Positions 17,651 to 27,000 of a stretch of DNA of 64,000 bases are shown here, in pieces (position 1 is the stretch's first letter; each line of letters starts with the position of its first letter). This DNA is from Candidatus Magnetocorallium paracelense (GTDB taxonomy: Bacteria > Nitrospirota > Thermodesulfovibrionia > Thermodesulfovibrionales > Magnetobacteriaceae), in contig JAREWP010000030.1 of the NCBI GenBank assembly GCA_029001845.1, positions 1 through 64,000 on the forward strand, given 5' to 3'. The notes beneath the pieces were generated by a model, which was given only the letters and a program-made list of their open reading frames with translations, did no database searches and was not told the origin of the DNA. A program made the position numbers and the translations under genes.

Positions 17651-17914
17651 ATGTCTAACGAATTCGCAAACATGAGTAAATCAGGAGGAGACTCAAGCAT
17701 AGGAGCAGCCGATATTTCTACCGGAGCAGAAGGCGGCAGTGCTTCCGGTTCGGGAGAAGGCGACGTAAGCAGCGGCTGGTGGGGCGGCGGATATGCCGAA
17801 GGAACGGGAGCAGGTTATTCCGGGGCCGGAGCAATCGGTCAGAATGCAGTTGGTTCTGCAGCAGGCGGAGTGACTGACAATACAGCTATCGACTCGATAA
17901 ACATATCGTCATAG
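17651..17914 (+). CDS. small Gly/Ser/Ala-rich protein, copy 3 of 3
   Basis: An 87-residue paralog starting MSNEFANMSKSGGDSSIGAA, with the centre SSGWWGGGYAEGTGAG and the tail GGVTDNTAIDSINISS. It is very close to copy 2 apart from a four-residue insertion in the centre. AAGGAGGAAAAT precedes the ATG. No terminator is visible before tRNA-Lys, which starts 65 bases downstream, so the cluster transcript may run through the tRNA to the terminator at 18076. Function unknown. Confidence 0.75.
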   Translation: MSNEFANMSKSGGDSSIGAADISTGAEGGSASGSGEGDVSSGWWGGGYAEGTGAGYSGAGAIGQNAVGSAAGGVTDNTAIDSINISS

Positions 17915-17978
17915 ATTAACAGAAGCCACTGCCTGCCTGTTGACTTAACGTCTGCAAAACCTATAAAATAACCACCAT

Positions 17979-18055
17979 GCGCCACTAGCTCAACCAGGCA
18001 GAGCAGCGGACTCTTAATCCGTTTGTTGAAGGTTCGATTCCTTCGTGGCGCACCA
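17979..18055 (+). tRNA. tRNA-Lys (anticodon CUU)
   Basis: A full cloverleaf is visible. The acceptor stem GCGCCAC pairs with GTGGCGC, the D arm is GCTC/GAGC, and the anticodon arm has loop CTCTTAA (anticodon CTT). The T arm GAAGG-TTCGATT-CCTTC is followed by discriminator A and an encoded CCA. Debris of mobile DNA lies directly downstream, as is common where a tRNA 3' end serves as an integration site. Confidence 0.95.
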
Positions 18056-18075
18056 TAGAAAAACACTTTATTTTC

Positions 18076-18112
18076 AAGGAGTTATCGACTGCACCGATAA
18101 CTCCTTTTTTTT
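18076..18112 (+). terminator. Rho-independent terminator after tRNA-Lys
   Basis: AAGGAGTTATCG (18076-18087) pairs perfectly with CGATAACTCCTT (18095-18106) around a 7-base loop, and a run of T follows. It ends the tRNA transcript and possibly that of the small Gly-rich cluster. Confidence 0.85.
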
Positions 18113-18264
18113 GACTTTTCGGATTTTTGCCAAAATTTTGCCATAAATTATCCTTCCTTATACTTACCAAGTATTATTTATCTCTTCCTGATACAGGTAA
18201 TGTCCCCATATAGTTGATATAGCCAATGTGATTATATTAAAAAAACCTTCTGCACCAGACAAAA

Positions 18265-18427
18265 AGTAGAAAAAAGAGTTATCTACGGGTTGGAAGAACG
18301 CATAGAGAAAAGACTGCAAGAAACGCCGGGCAATACTATTAATACATCTTTTATAGAAAGATCAAACCTTAATTGGCGTGTATGGGATGCACACTTAATC
18401 CGCAAAGGACTGACTACACCAGTTTAG
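18265..18427 (+). pseudogene. transposase C-terminal fragment (IS1-like DDE)
   Basis: The plus strand reads VIYGLEERIEKRLQE, then NTINTSFIERSNLNWRVWDA and a short tail to a stop at 18427. The NTxFIER stretch is typical of the last catalytic segment of IS1-like and related transposases. Upstream sequence is broken by stops, so only about 55 residues remain. The exact family is uncertain. Confidence 0.4.
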
Positions 18428-18585
18428 TTCATCGCAATCGTTAATGTCATATGCTCAAGGAGCGTGGTCTTTCCTGAACCGGGAGACCCGATGATCGCCA
18501 TATGCCTGAAGCCGTTACTGTTATTATCTATAGCATTTCTCAAAATGTCCCAAATAAAGAGATTGTTTTCATTGCTTTTCGATTT
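18424..18585 (-). pseudogene. fragment of a P-loop NTPase (NACHT-like)
   Basis: The minus strand encodes IWDILRNAIDNNSNGFRHMA, followed by IIGSPGSGKTTLLEHMTLTI and a stop at 18424. The Walker A box GSPGSGKTT in this context resembles NACHT-type ATPases. The frame stays open toward 18678, but that upstream part is antisense to another relic and is not convincing. Only the P-loop neighbourhood survives, so the protein type is uncertain. Confidence 0.4.
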
Positions 18586-18587
18586 GA

Positions 18588-18812
18588 TCATATGGTTAGA
18601 AATCGAGACCTGCGTACATACATGCCTGACAAAACAGGAAGTCAGGCGTCGCGTATTCTTAAACGTTTGCGTAAACATGGTCTTATAAAAAAATAGGAAA
18701 CGTTTATAAATACTATCTCACGACTATTGGGCGAAAGATCATCAGCACAGGGTTGAAATTGCGCGAGATGTTTATTATCCCTTCTCTTAGAGGTCGTTTG
18801 CTTCATTCTTAA
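18588..18812 (+). pseudogene. winged-helix protein fragment with frameshift
   Basis: The plus strand reads MVRNRDLRTYMPDKTGSQ, ASRILKRLRKHGLIKK, then after a shift in a run of seven A IGNVYKYYLTTIGRKIISTG and LKLREMFIIPSLRGRLLHS to a stop at 18812. I have seen this winged-helix tail at the end of longer proteins linked to mobile elements, but cannot name the family. Its N-terminal part overlaps the P-loop fragment on the other strand, so one of the two is displaced debris. Confidence 0.4.
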
Positions 18813-18969
18813 AAAATATTGGTGCTTTTTCGCGCACAATTTTACTTATAAGCGACTAAATTATGATATTATAGAAATATAATGTAGCTATCCTTATAAT
18901 TAGAGACATGATGGGGCATACTTATAAAATCTAAGTGTTCATTAGAAAACCTTTAAGGAGAGCAATATA

Positions 18970-19182
18970 ATGGAAGTTGAATATTTAATGAGTAAAACCG
19001 GAAAGCCGAAAGCGGTTGTAATCCCTATCGATATTTGGAATAAGCTTCTTCCCAAAGATGACAGTTCTATAGATGAACTTTCAGAGGCATTAGAGGACTA
19101 CTGTTTGAGTAAAGCTATGGACGAAGGGCAAAAAAGCCCTTTATTGGATCGAAATGAGGCGCTGAAATATTTAGAGGAATAA
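18970..19182 (+). CDS. RelB/Phd-type antitoxin
   Basis: This 70-residue protein begins MEVEYLMSKTGKPKAVVIPI and has an acidic tail, SKAMDEGQKSPLLDRNEALK. N-terminal beta strand and turn (VVIPIDIWNKLL) followed by an acidic helical tail is the Phd/YefM/RelB pattern: DNA binding first, toxin binding last. AAGGAGAG precedes the ATG. A RelE-type toxin gene starts five bases after its stop. The toxin is broken, so this gene may now be a lone antitoxin, possibly still autoregulating the promoter. Confidence 0.65.
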   Translation: MEVEYLMSKTGKPKAVVIPIDIWNKLLPKDDSSIDELSEALEDYCLSKAMDEGQKSPLLDRNEALKYLEE

Positions 19183-19187
19183 TCCAA

Positions 19188-19456
19188 TTGGAAGTAAATT
19201 ACCGCAAATCTTTTTTAAGAGATATTAAGAAGCTTAAAGGACAGCCCTTTTACAATGTTGTTTTTGAGTTAGCCTTTGAAACCTTGCCGGAAATAAAACT
19301 TTGAAGGAACTGAGTGATATAAAAATAATGAAAGGGCATTCAAATCGTTACCGTATTAGAATAGGTGATTATCGTATCGGAGTGAAAGTTCAAGGGGATA
19401 CGATAGAGTTGGTACGCACCCTACATCGGAGAGACTTTTATCGTTACTTTCCATAG
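19188..19456 (+). pseudogene. RelE-type toxin with frameshift
   Basis: The frame from TTG at 19188 reads VNYRKSFLRDIKKLKGQP and ends early at EIKL. The family sequence resumes one frame over as ELSDIKIMKGHSNRYRIRIG, DYRIGVKVQGDTIELVRTLH and RRDFYRYFP, to a stop at 19456. These are the strands of a RelE/ParE-fold mRNA-cleaving toxin, including the Arg-rich GHSNRYRIRIGDYRIG core. A one- or two-base indel near 19300 separates the halves. The toxin is therefore likely dead. Confidence 0.7.
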
Positions 19457-20117
19457 TTCTTGTAATATTGTGCGGCAACTTTTTTTGTTGAAGGTACAGA
19501 AAAAGCAGCAGAGTAATGTTTTTATGAATTTTTAGCTTCCAAACTGAACAGTTAAGCCAACCTTAGACTACTTAAAGATCAACGGAACAAACAAATTTGT
19601 CAAAATAAAAGCATCGCCCTTATCCCAAAAGCTTTAAGCCCCTTAGTGATCATTTATTATAAAATCATTTTTGTGAATTGTATATTGACTTAGCTCACCA
19701 AATATTTGTGATGAATTATGGAACTGCTTAAGAAATGTTATTCGCGTACTGATCTTTCCCGATTGGGAAACGTTGCTAATGCGGGTGCCAAAGCCTGAGG
19801 AGTTTTTGTGAGGAGATTTATTGTGAATGTTTGTATTGAAAGTCGGAAGCATTGTTTTAAAAACTCTGCGAGTTTTACAGGGGAAGGTTTGCCGATTTGT
19901 CCCGGTTTCTTTGGATTCTTTACTCGAAATCAAATAATTTCTATCTATAAGGAGGGGGGGAGTCGGTTTCATGATCTTTTTATAATATTTGTCTTGTAAA
20001 AAAAACTGCCCCACCTTTTCAGGTTAATTTCGATAGCCACCGAGAATCGCTGGTCAAAATAGTGAGGCTGTTGCGTTTTATATCCTCGGTTCTTGACTTT
20101 ATTGTCAGATTCAGGTA
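19457..20117. other. intergenic region without supportable genes
   Basis: About 660 bases with several short open frames on both strands, none with family resemblance or ribosome sites. They include a 123-codon minus frame at 19643-20014 that is rich in Ser, Thr and Asn and reads like chance sequence. The region is probably worn mobile DNA continuing from 18113. Confidence 0.4.
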
Positions 20118-20226
20118 AATGTCATTAACTTAAAGAGCAAAGCACCTTCCGCCTTCAGCGGCTAAACTCGAAGGCTCCGCTTCGCTGCTCCTTTTCAAAC
20201 ATGACCCGCTTCCGTCGGAAGGTGCT
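20118..20226. repeat. direct repeat, copy A, with long inverted arms
   Basis: From AATGTCATTAACTTAAAG at 20118 to about 20190 the sequence matches 42294-42366 at nearly every position. Copy A also has inverted arms, AGCACCTTCCG near 20140 and CGGAAGGTGCT ending at 20226. It covers the 3' end of the flavodoxin gene and supplies its last codons. Confidence 0.65.
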
Positions 20227-20900
20227 TCAGCCCTTACTGTCTCCTCAGGCGGAACAACGGTCTGGGAACTCGATACAGTATCCATCTCCTCTCCAAAAGA
20301 GAGAGCCTTCTCTTTATCCATATAGTTCCAACTTTCCAGTTCCTTGCGAAGGTATACCCTGTAGAATTTTTCAAGGGCTTTACGGTCTTCAGGGGTGAGT
20401 TTTTCAACCGTCAATCTGCCGCCAAAGTGTTGTGACAGCGGAGGTTGACTTCTTAATCGGCTGTTTATTTGATCAAGATAACGTGAGATTCTTTTTCTAC
20501 TGCTTTCATCCTCTCCTCTGCTTCCGCATACAACAAAGGAAGCGAGTACTCTGCCATCTAAAAGACTGCTCCGGGACTGAAGAAAACTTTTTAACTCTTT
20601 ATGAATTCCGGCTTTCCAAATTCCCGATCCGAAAACATAAGAATCATATTCTCTGGTCAGTCTCTTGACATCGGCTTTTTCAATGTCGATCACATCTACC
20701 ATTCTGTTCATCCCCTCAGCCATCCATATAGAAGTCTCCATTGTGGAACCATACTTTGTTCCATATACAAGTGCAACCTTACCGTCACCTTCTTTTAAAA
20801 AATTCGAAAGAGTACATCCGAAATTAAAGGCCGGGAAAGACAATACACTTAATCCGATCTTTTTAAGAAACTCCCGTCTGTTTGTATGATTGCTCATCAC
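20130..20900 (-). CDS. Tat-exported flavodoxin-domain protein
   Basis: The N-terminus NRREFLKKIGLSVLSF has the twin-arginine RRxFLK motif followed by a hydrophobic stretch and FGCT, which could be a lipobox. Export by Tat and lipid anchoring are therefore likely. The body is a flavodoxin of the HemG-like group: FMN phosphate loop VYGTKYGSTMETS, then FGSGIWKAGIHKELKSFL and LASFVVCGSRGEDES. The last ~35 residues (SDGSGSCLKRSSEAEP and on) are encoded by a repeat element and are unlikely to be native. It lies 36 bases after a permease gene on the same strand, suggesting a shared task, perhaps redox-linked. Confidence 0.7.
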   Translation of the reverse strand: MMSNHTNRREFLKKIGLSVLSFPAFNFGCTLSNFLKEGDGKVALVYGTKYGSTMETSIWMAEGMNRMVDVIDIEKADVKRLTREYDSYVFGSGIWKAGIHKELKSFLQSRSSLLDGRVLASFVVCGSRGEDESSRKRISRYLDQINSRLRSQPPLSQHFGGRLTVEKLTPEDRKALEKFYRVYLRKELESWNYMDKEKALSFGEEMDTVSSSQTVVPPEETVRAEAPSDGSGSCLKRSSEAEPSSLAAEGGRCFAL

Positions 20901-20936
20901 TGCTGTCTGAAAGTTTGAGGGTAAAGCCTTGCGTAC

Positions 20937-22640
20937 CTACTCTCCCTGTCGTATGGCCCTGTAAGGCTCCATTCCGGCTGCCTTAAAAGCCGGGTAGATT
21001 CCGGCGCAGAGACCTATAAAAAGGGACAGCACCAGCGAAAAAAAGAGCACGCCTGTAACTGTCTTGAATGAAGGCCATATATAAAGAAGCTCCAGGGCGG
21101 ACATGATAGTGTTTTTAAAGAACATGATAAGGGTGCTTCCCAAAATGACGCCGAATATGCCGCCGGTGAGAGTAATCATCAGGAGTTCATAAATAATTAT
21201 CCTCGACATATCGCTCTTTTTCGCTCCCATTGCCCTGAAAAGCCCTATCTCTCGTTGCCTCTCATTTACAATCATACTGAATATCATGCTCAATATAGTC
21301 GTACCCATGAATATCAGTACAAGAACAGGAAGTATAAAGCTCCCGGTAATTGACATGATCCTTCTCTTTACTGTTGCCGTAGATTTCCTAACCTCGATGA
21401 CATCAATGTTAGGAAATCTCTCCTCTATCTTCTCGCTTACCTTATTGATCGATGCATTATCGGCTGTTTTTACAAAGATCGAGGAAACACCGTCAGGCTC
21501 AATCTCTGCAATTGGCATTGCTTCTTCTTCCTCTGAGGCGAACATGTGGGAAAAGGACATGTCACGCACTTTTTTTCTGCGTCTTAACTCATTATCGATA
21601 TCCTTGCCGGTAAGGTTTTTTAAAATATGCCTTGCATATTCAAGTGTGATAAAAGCTGAATTGTCGAAATAACCAAGCCCTGTGGAGTCGAGACCGGCTG
21701 TGATTTCAAAATTTCTTCCGAATATTTCAAGCTTCTGGCCGGGATAGAATTTAACGAGATTACCTATTACGATCTCATCCTCTCCGGGACTCTCTTTAAT
21801 GTAGTATTGAATCCAGGGGGTAATGGTGAAATCGGTGTCAGGGTCATAAGCTATGATAAGAAAATTTTCCATTGTACAACATACCAGGTACGAAAAGGGC
21901 TGTAGATAGAGTTGAGGGGAAGCCTGTTCCACTCCTTCGATGTCTCTTATACCATCGAGAATATTCTCCTCCATATAAAACATAGTGGGTCCTCCGCTGA
22001 GTAAAACCGTTTCTCCGTCTTTCAGTTTACCCTTCGGGACGATCATCAGGTCCGCTCCCAATCTTCCGGCCCCCAGTTCAAGGGCGCTCTCTATGCTTTT
22101 ATTAAGTAGTAAATATGCAAAAAAGACTCCTGTGACAATAGAGATACTCAATATCAAAGAGACAGAACGAAAAACTCTTTTGCCTGTATTGGCGTATGAA
22201 ATTCTCAGAGGACTTAACACGGTGACATTCCTCTTTGACTTCTTAAAAAAAGAAAACAGCAGAGGTATACACATAACAAGAGCCAAAGAAGCGATGGTCT
22301 TCTCTATCCACAGATGCTGTCCCAGAGAAACCTTCTGACCCCACACCCGTAAAGGATCGGCTGACTGAATGTAATAACTTACAGGCTGAAGAGTAAGGGC
22401 GTGTATAAAAGTAACGACAGCCAGAGGGAAGATAAGATATAATGCGTTTTTATATTTAAAAGAAAATGTCCCCGCTATTATTGTTACAAACCCCAAAAAA
22501 AATTCCATATGGTACAGGACTGAGCATTCAGACAGAGCTTGGGCGCCGTCATTACCCTGAAAGTAACTCAAAGGCAGCACAAAATGAGGGACAATGAGCA
22601 TTAAAAGTCCGATTATTATTAAAAACAGCGAGCCGGCCAT
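20937..22640 (-). CDS. FtsX/MacB-type ABC permease with N-terminal DUF4418-like membrane domain
   Basis: Residues 1-135 hold four hydrophobic segments (IIIGLLMLIVPHFVLPL, FFLGFVTIIAGTFSF, LIFPLAVVTFIHAL and the one near 120) and look like DUF4418. From ~160 the protein is a MacB/FtsX-like permease: one helix, a large periplasmic domain (ELGAGRLGADLMIVPKGK to KRRIMSITG), then three C-terminal helices with QREIGLFRAMGAKKSDM. Such permeases move lipoproteins, peptides or metals with a separate ATPase. No ATPase gene is adjacent, which is unusual. The flavodoxin gene follows. Confidence 0.75.
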   Translation of the reverse strand: MAGSLFLIIIGLLMLIVPHFVLPLSYFQGNDGAQALSECSVLYHMEFFLGFVTIIAGTFSFKYKNALYLIFPLAVVTFIHALTLQPVSYYIQSADPLRVWGQKVSLGQHLWIEKTIASLALVMCIPLLFSFFKKSKRNVTVLSPLRISYANTGKRVFRSVSLILSISIVTGVFFAYLLLNKSIESALELGAGRLGADLMIVPKGKLKDGETVLLSGGPTMFYMEENILDGIRDIEGVEQASPQLYLQPFSYLVCCTMENFLIIAYDPDTDFTITPWIQYYIKESPGEDEIVIGNLVKFYPGQKLEIFGRNFEITAGLDSTGLGYFDNSAFITLEYARHILKNLTGKDIDNELRRRKKVRDMSFSHMFASEEEEAMPIAEIEPDGVSSIFVKTADNASINKVSEKIEERFPNIDVIEVRKSTATVKRRIMSITGSFILPVLVLIFMGTTILSMIFSMIVNERQREIGLFRAMGAKKSDMSRIIIYELLMITLTGGIFGVILGSTLIMFFKNTIMSALELLYIWPSFKTVTGVLFFSLVLSLFIGLCAGIYPAFKAAGMEPYRAIRQGE

Positions 22641-22861
22641 GAGGTATTATTATAGCCTATTCTAAATTATAAGGGAACCCCGCGTTTTTTTAAGGACCAG
22701 GGCTATTGAGACGTTGTCTGTTTTCGGGACAAACGTCCATTCATCAGCACTTTGCAGCTTTTCTCGTAAGACGCTATTTACATTCCCAGCGGAGATTCTC
22801 TAAACTATGCACTTGCTAAATCTGCAAATCATTTATTGGATTGAGCACTTAAAGTTAGTTG
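22641..22861. other. divergent intergenic region
   Basis: This separates the minus-strand permease from the plus-strand STAS-ABC operon and must contain promoters for both. I see no clear consensus boxes, riboswitch or terminator. Confidence 0.3.
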
Positions 22862-24082
22862 ATGAAGACGGGCAATTTTAATATTGAAATACTCAGAGAT
22901 GGAGAAAATGTAAGAGTTCTCTTTACAGGCAGACTCGACTCCATTAATGCCGTAAAAGTACAAAAAATGTTCGATACCCTTGTTGACGATGGCGAACGAA
23001 CTATAATCGCCGATTTTACGGAAGTCAGCTATATCAGCAGCGCAGGTCTCAGGGTGTTTATCATTATCCAAAAAAAACTTGGACCTGTAAGCGGAGAAGT
23101 AATTATTTACAACCCCCCCGAACATGTTTGCAACGTTATTAAGGTAAGCGGCCTTGACAATGTTTTTACAATCTTATCGGCGGATCAGGCCATTCCGGAA
23201 GACCGTGATGGTCACGGCAGTCGGAGAACAGAGGTTTTTGAAGGGATCTCTTTTGAATACAGATATATTTCCAAAGAGAAAGGAAAGCTCACTTTTTTCG
23301 GACAGGGAGAAAAGCTCAGACACTCGACTTATACCCGGGAAGATGTCGTTGAGAAAAAAATCTCCGACTTAAGCTTTGGCGCGGGCATTGCTGCATCGGG
23401 AGAGGAATATGACGAATATTCCCGTCTTTTCGGTGAGGCGATGATAGTGGATGGTAATTTTTTCTTTTACCCCACTGTCAGCAACCCCGTTGTAGACTTC
23501 ATACTGCAAAAACACGGCGCCAAAAATAATAAACTGAAGTTTCTTCATGGTTTCTCTTTTTCAGGTCCCTGGAGCTATATTCTTTCTTTTGACGATCGTA
23601 ACGCCTTTATTGACCTTCCACGGTTAAAAAAGGCAGTTTTTAATTTCATAAAAGGCAATCTTCTTGGTATCGTATTTCTCATCGAAAGTAAAGGATATTG
23701 GGGAATGAGCCTGAAAAAGTCTCCTGTAATCGAAAACCGCACGCCCCAAGGAGAGACCATTTTTACTCCCCGCCTTTTCCCCGGTTGGTTCGACTATCCT
23801 GTCGAAGCGGGAGAGAGTAACCATATTATTGTAGGTACAGGAATTGTTGCAAGAGATTCTGACTGTGTTGACGAAAAACTGAAATCTCTGTTTCCGGAAA
23901 AAAGTGATATCCACATCCATGCCGGAATATTCGAAAAGGGCTATATCAGCAGGAAGGTCGAGGATTTCGAAAAAGAGCTCGATCGACTACTAAACGGACA
24001 TGGACCAAAAGCGATTTATCATCTCCTGGAAAAAACCCGTCTAAAGAGCGGTCTTATGGGAATCGTAGAACTGGAAAGGTAA
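22862..24082 (+). CDS. STAS-domain protein with unknown C-terminal domain, linked to ABC transporter
   Basis: Residues ~3-110 form a STAS domain of the anti-sigma-factor-antagonist type. FTGRLDSINAVKVQKMF is followed by VSYISSAGLRVFIIIQKKL, in which the Ser before AGLR is the usual phosphorylation site. Residues ~130-406 form a second domain that I do not recognise, with aromatic and beta-rich sequence such as FLHGFSFSGPWSYILSFDD. The stop codon is immediately followed by the ATG of the giant ABC protein, so both are co-translated. A regulatory or coupling role for the transporter is inferred from position. The ATG at 22862 was chosen over the TTG before it. Confidence 0.75.
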   Translation: MKTGNFNIEILRDGENVRVLFTGRLDSINAVKVQKMFDTLVDDGERTIIADFTEVSYISSAGLRVFIIIQKKLGPVSGEVIIYNPPEHVCNVIKVSGLDNVFTILSADQAIPEDRDGHGSRRTEVFEGISFEYRYISKEKGKLTFFGQGEKLRHSTYTREDVVEKKISDLSFGAGIAASGEEYDEYSRLFGEAMIVDGNFFFYPTVSNPVVDFILQKHGAKNNKLKFLHGFSFSGPWSYILSFDDRNAFIDLPRLKKAVFNFIKGNLLGIVFLIESKGYWGMSLKKSPVIENRTPQGETIFTPRLFPGWFDYPVEAGESNHIIVGTGIVARDSDCVDEKLKSLFPEKSDIHIHAGIFEKGYISRKVEDFEKELDRLLNGHGPKAIYHLLEKTRLKSGLMGIVELER

Positions 24083-27000
24083 ATGGAACTCTGGATTGGT
24101 GCATTAAACCTCGGATTCTTATACTCATTCATGGCAATGGGTGTCTACCTGACATTTCGTATCCACGATTTTCCCGATATAACTGTAGACGGCTCTCTTA
24201 CAACGGGCGCCGCTGTTTCGGCAGTACTGCTTGTCACCGGAATGCATCCGCTCCTTGTATTTCCATTCGCCTTTGGGGCAGGAGCGATCGCCGGTGTGGC
24301 CACAGCCATGATCCACACCCGCTTCCATATCAATGGACTACTCTCCGGAATACTTGTAATGACCGGACTCTATTCAATAAATCTTCACATAATGGGACAA
24401 TCCAACATTCCGTTACTGAGAGAAGAGACGTTTTTTTCATGGCTTAACGCCGTAAATCCCGGTTTCCGACAGGAAATATGGTTATTCATAATTCTATTGG
24501 TTGTCATCTTTCTTTTTTGGCTTCTCTTTTCCTACTTTTTCAAGACCGACCTGGGTATAACCATGAGGGCGACCGGTAATAACTCCGTAATGGTTTCGGC
24601 CTCAGGTGTAAACGTGGATTTGATGAAGATTTTTGGTATTGCTCTCTCTAACGGTCTTGTGGGCCTGAGCGGGTGTCTGGTCGCTCAGTATCAGGGGTTT
24701 GCAGATATCGGCATGGGAATAGGGGCCGTTGTATTCGGGCTCGCCTCTGTGATTATCGGAGAATCCATTGTGCGCAGCCGTTCTGTTCAGGTAATCGTTT
24801 TAAGCGTTATTGCAGGTTCCATCGTTTTCAGACTGATGGTGGCCCTGGCCCTTTATGTTGGTCTTAACCCCATTGATCTGAAACTCATAACAGCGATATT
24901 TGTACTTGTCACTCTCATATTTTCCCGTTTCATGGCTAAAGGCGCTGCTGTTAAAAAGAAGGAGTGGTCCAAAGGATTTGTCTATGGCTTTATCTGCATT
25001 GCCATCCTTTCCGGGGGATATATTGTCTGGAAGGAGTATGGGACCAAAAACAAAAATTCTGCTCGACGTTCCTATAACATGACCGATCGTGTCTCCGGTG
25101 AAACTTCCGATAAGCCTGCCGAAAAAAGATACAAGATCGGCCTCGTACAGATTGTGGATCATGCTATTTTAAACCTTTCCCGTGACACCTATAGAGAGGA
25201 ATTAAAAAGACTGGGTTATATAGAGGGAGTAAACTTAGATATCGATCTGAAAAACGCACATGGAGATATTGCTTCCGTCAATACGATCCTCGACAGTTTT
25301 GTAAACGATGAAGTCGACCTTGTTTTAACGATTTCGACCCCCTGTACACAAGCGGCAATTAATAAAATCAAAGACAGGCCGGTTGTTTTTACAACTGTAT
25401 CGAATCCTTTTGTCATCAATGCAGGTGAGAACGATGTGGAACATCTCCCCAATGTTACCGGTGTGTACGGTTGGGTGCCTATGGAAAAACTAATGGACAT
25501 TGTGGCTACAACCCTTCCCGATTTTGAAAAGATTGGCATTCTTTGGAACGAGTCTCAGGCGAATTCGGTTTTTAACGTGAAAATGCTAAAAAAGGTTTTA
25601 AAGGAGCAATATCCTGAAATTACTTATTTCCCCGGCATTGTTTCAAATGCATCGGAAGTGTATGAACATGCCCTCTCTTTTGCGTCAAAGGGGATAGACG
25701 CCTTTGTTCTCCCCCCTGACAACACGGTTTATTCCGCTGTCGATGCCGTTGTCAAAGTAGCTGAAAATCATAATATTCCAATATTTATGAGCGATATTTT
25801 AAAGGCGGAAAACGGCGTTTTGGCCTCTGTGGGGTATAACTATGTGTTAAGCGGAATTCAGGCCGCACGTCTTACGGACAAAATACTGAGAAAAGGAGAA
25901 AACCCGAAAGACATCCCTTTTCAGCGTTATACAGGCCTTGAAACGACTGTGAATCTCGATATAGCACGGAAACTGAATATATCCATACCTGAAGAATTCG
26001 TAAAGAGGGCCGATATTGTCATTGACAAAGGGAATATCTTAAAAAGAGAGAGACGAAAGAAGGTTGGTATTGTCCAGTTTGCCCTTGAACCCAATGTGGA
26101 AAGAGCGAAAAAGGGGATCCTTGCAGCCCTTGAAGATAACGGCTACTTTGACGGAGTGAATATCGATATTATTTATAAAAACGCCAATGCCGACTTTCCT
26201 GCCATCACCTCGATTATACAGGATTTAATGAGAAGAGAAGTCGACATCATCGTACCTCTCTCTACGCCCGTTGTTCAGGCAAGCGTCCAACAGGCCCATC
26301 ACAAGAGGGGACAAAAGATCGTTTTTACCTATATTTTCGACCCATACAGAATAGGGGCTGCGAAAAGCCCGACGGATCACTTGCCAAACATGACCGGAGT
26401 CTCCTCTTTTCCGCCTATAGAAAAAATGCTGGATTTGATTAAAGATATATTTCCTGACAGAAACAAGATAGGAGTGGTTTGGAACAGTTCGGAAGCGAAT
26501 TCGGAGTCCGTACTTCTAAAGGCAAGGGCCTATGCAAAAACCACCGGGCAGGAGTTGATGGAGGCCACTGTAAGCAATCCCACCGAAGTGTTGGACGCTT
26601 CCAGAGCCCTTGCCGCAAAGGGAGCTGACGTATTTCTCAATCCCGGAGACAATACATTAAATGTCAGTTATGACAGTTTCGCCAAAACGGCTAATGAGAA
26701 TTCCATACCTCTCTTTACGATCGATCCCGATTTTATAGATAACCACACTTTGGCAGCTTTGGGTCCCGATTATTATGTAACCGGATATGAAGGTGGACAG
26801 GTTGTCGTAAAGGTGTTGAATGGTGAGAACATCGCCGACATACCTGTTACACAAACAAAAGAAACAGTGCTTTTTCTGAACCTCGATACGGCGCGTACAT
26901 TAGGGCTTTCCATTCCCCAAAGATTCATTAAGCGAGCTGACAAGGTTATCGATTCCCAACGTTCTCCGCCGGTATCTGCAAAAGAAGAATCACCTAAAAC

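Noticed and set aside
19643-20014. A 123-codon minus-strand frame
   Set aside because: Composition is Ser/Thr/Asn-rich without pattern, there is no ribosome site, and no family resemblance is visible.
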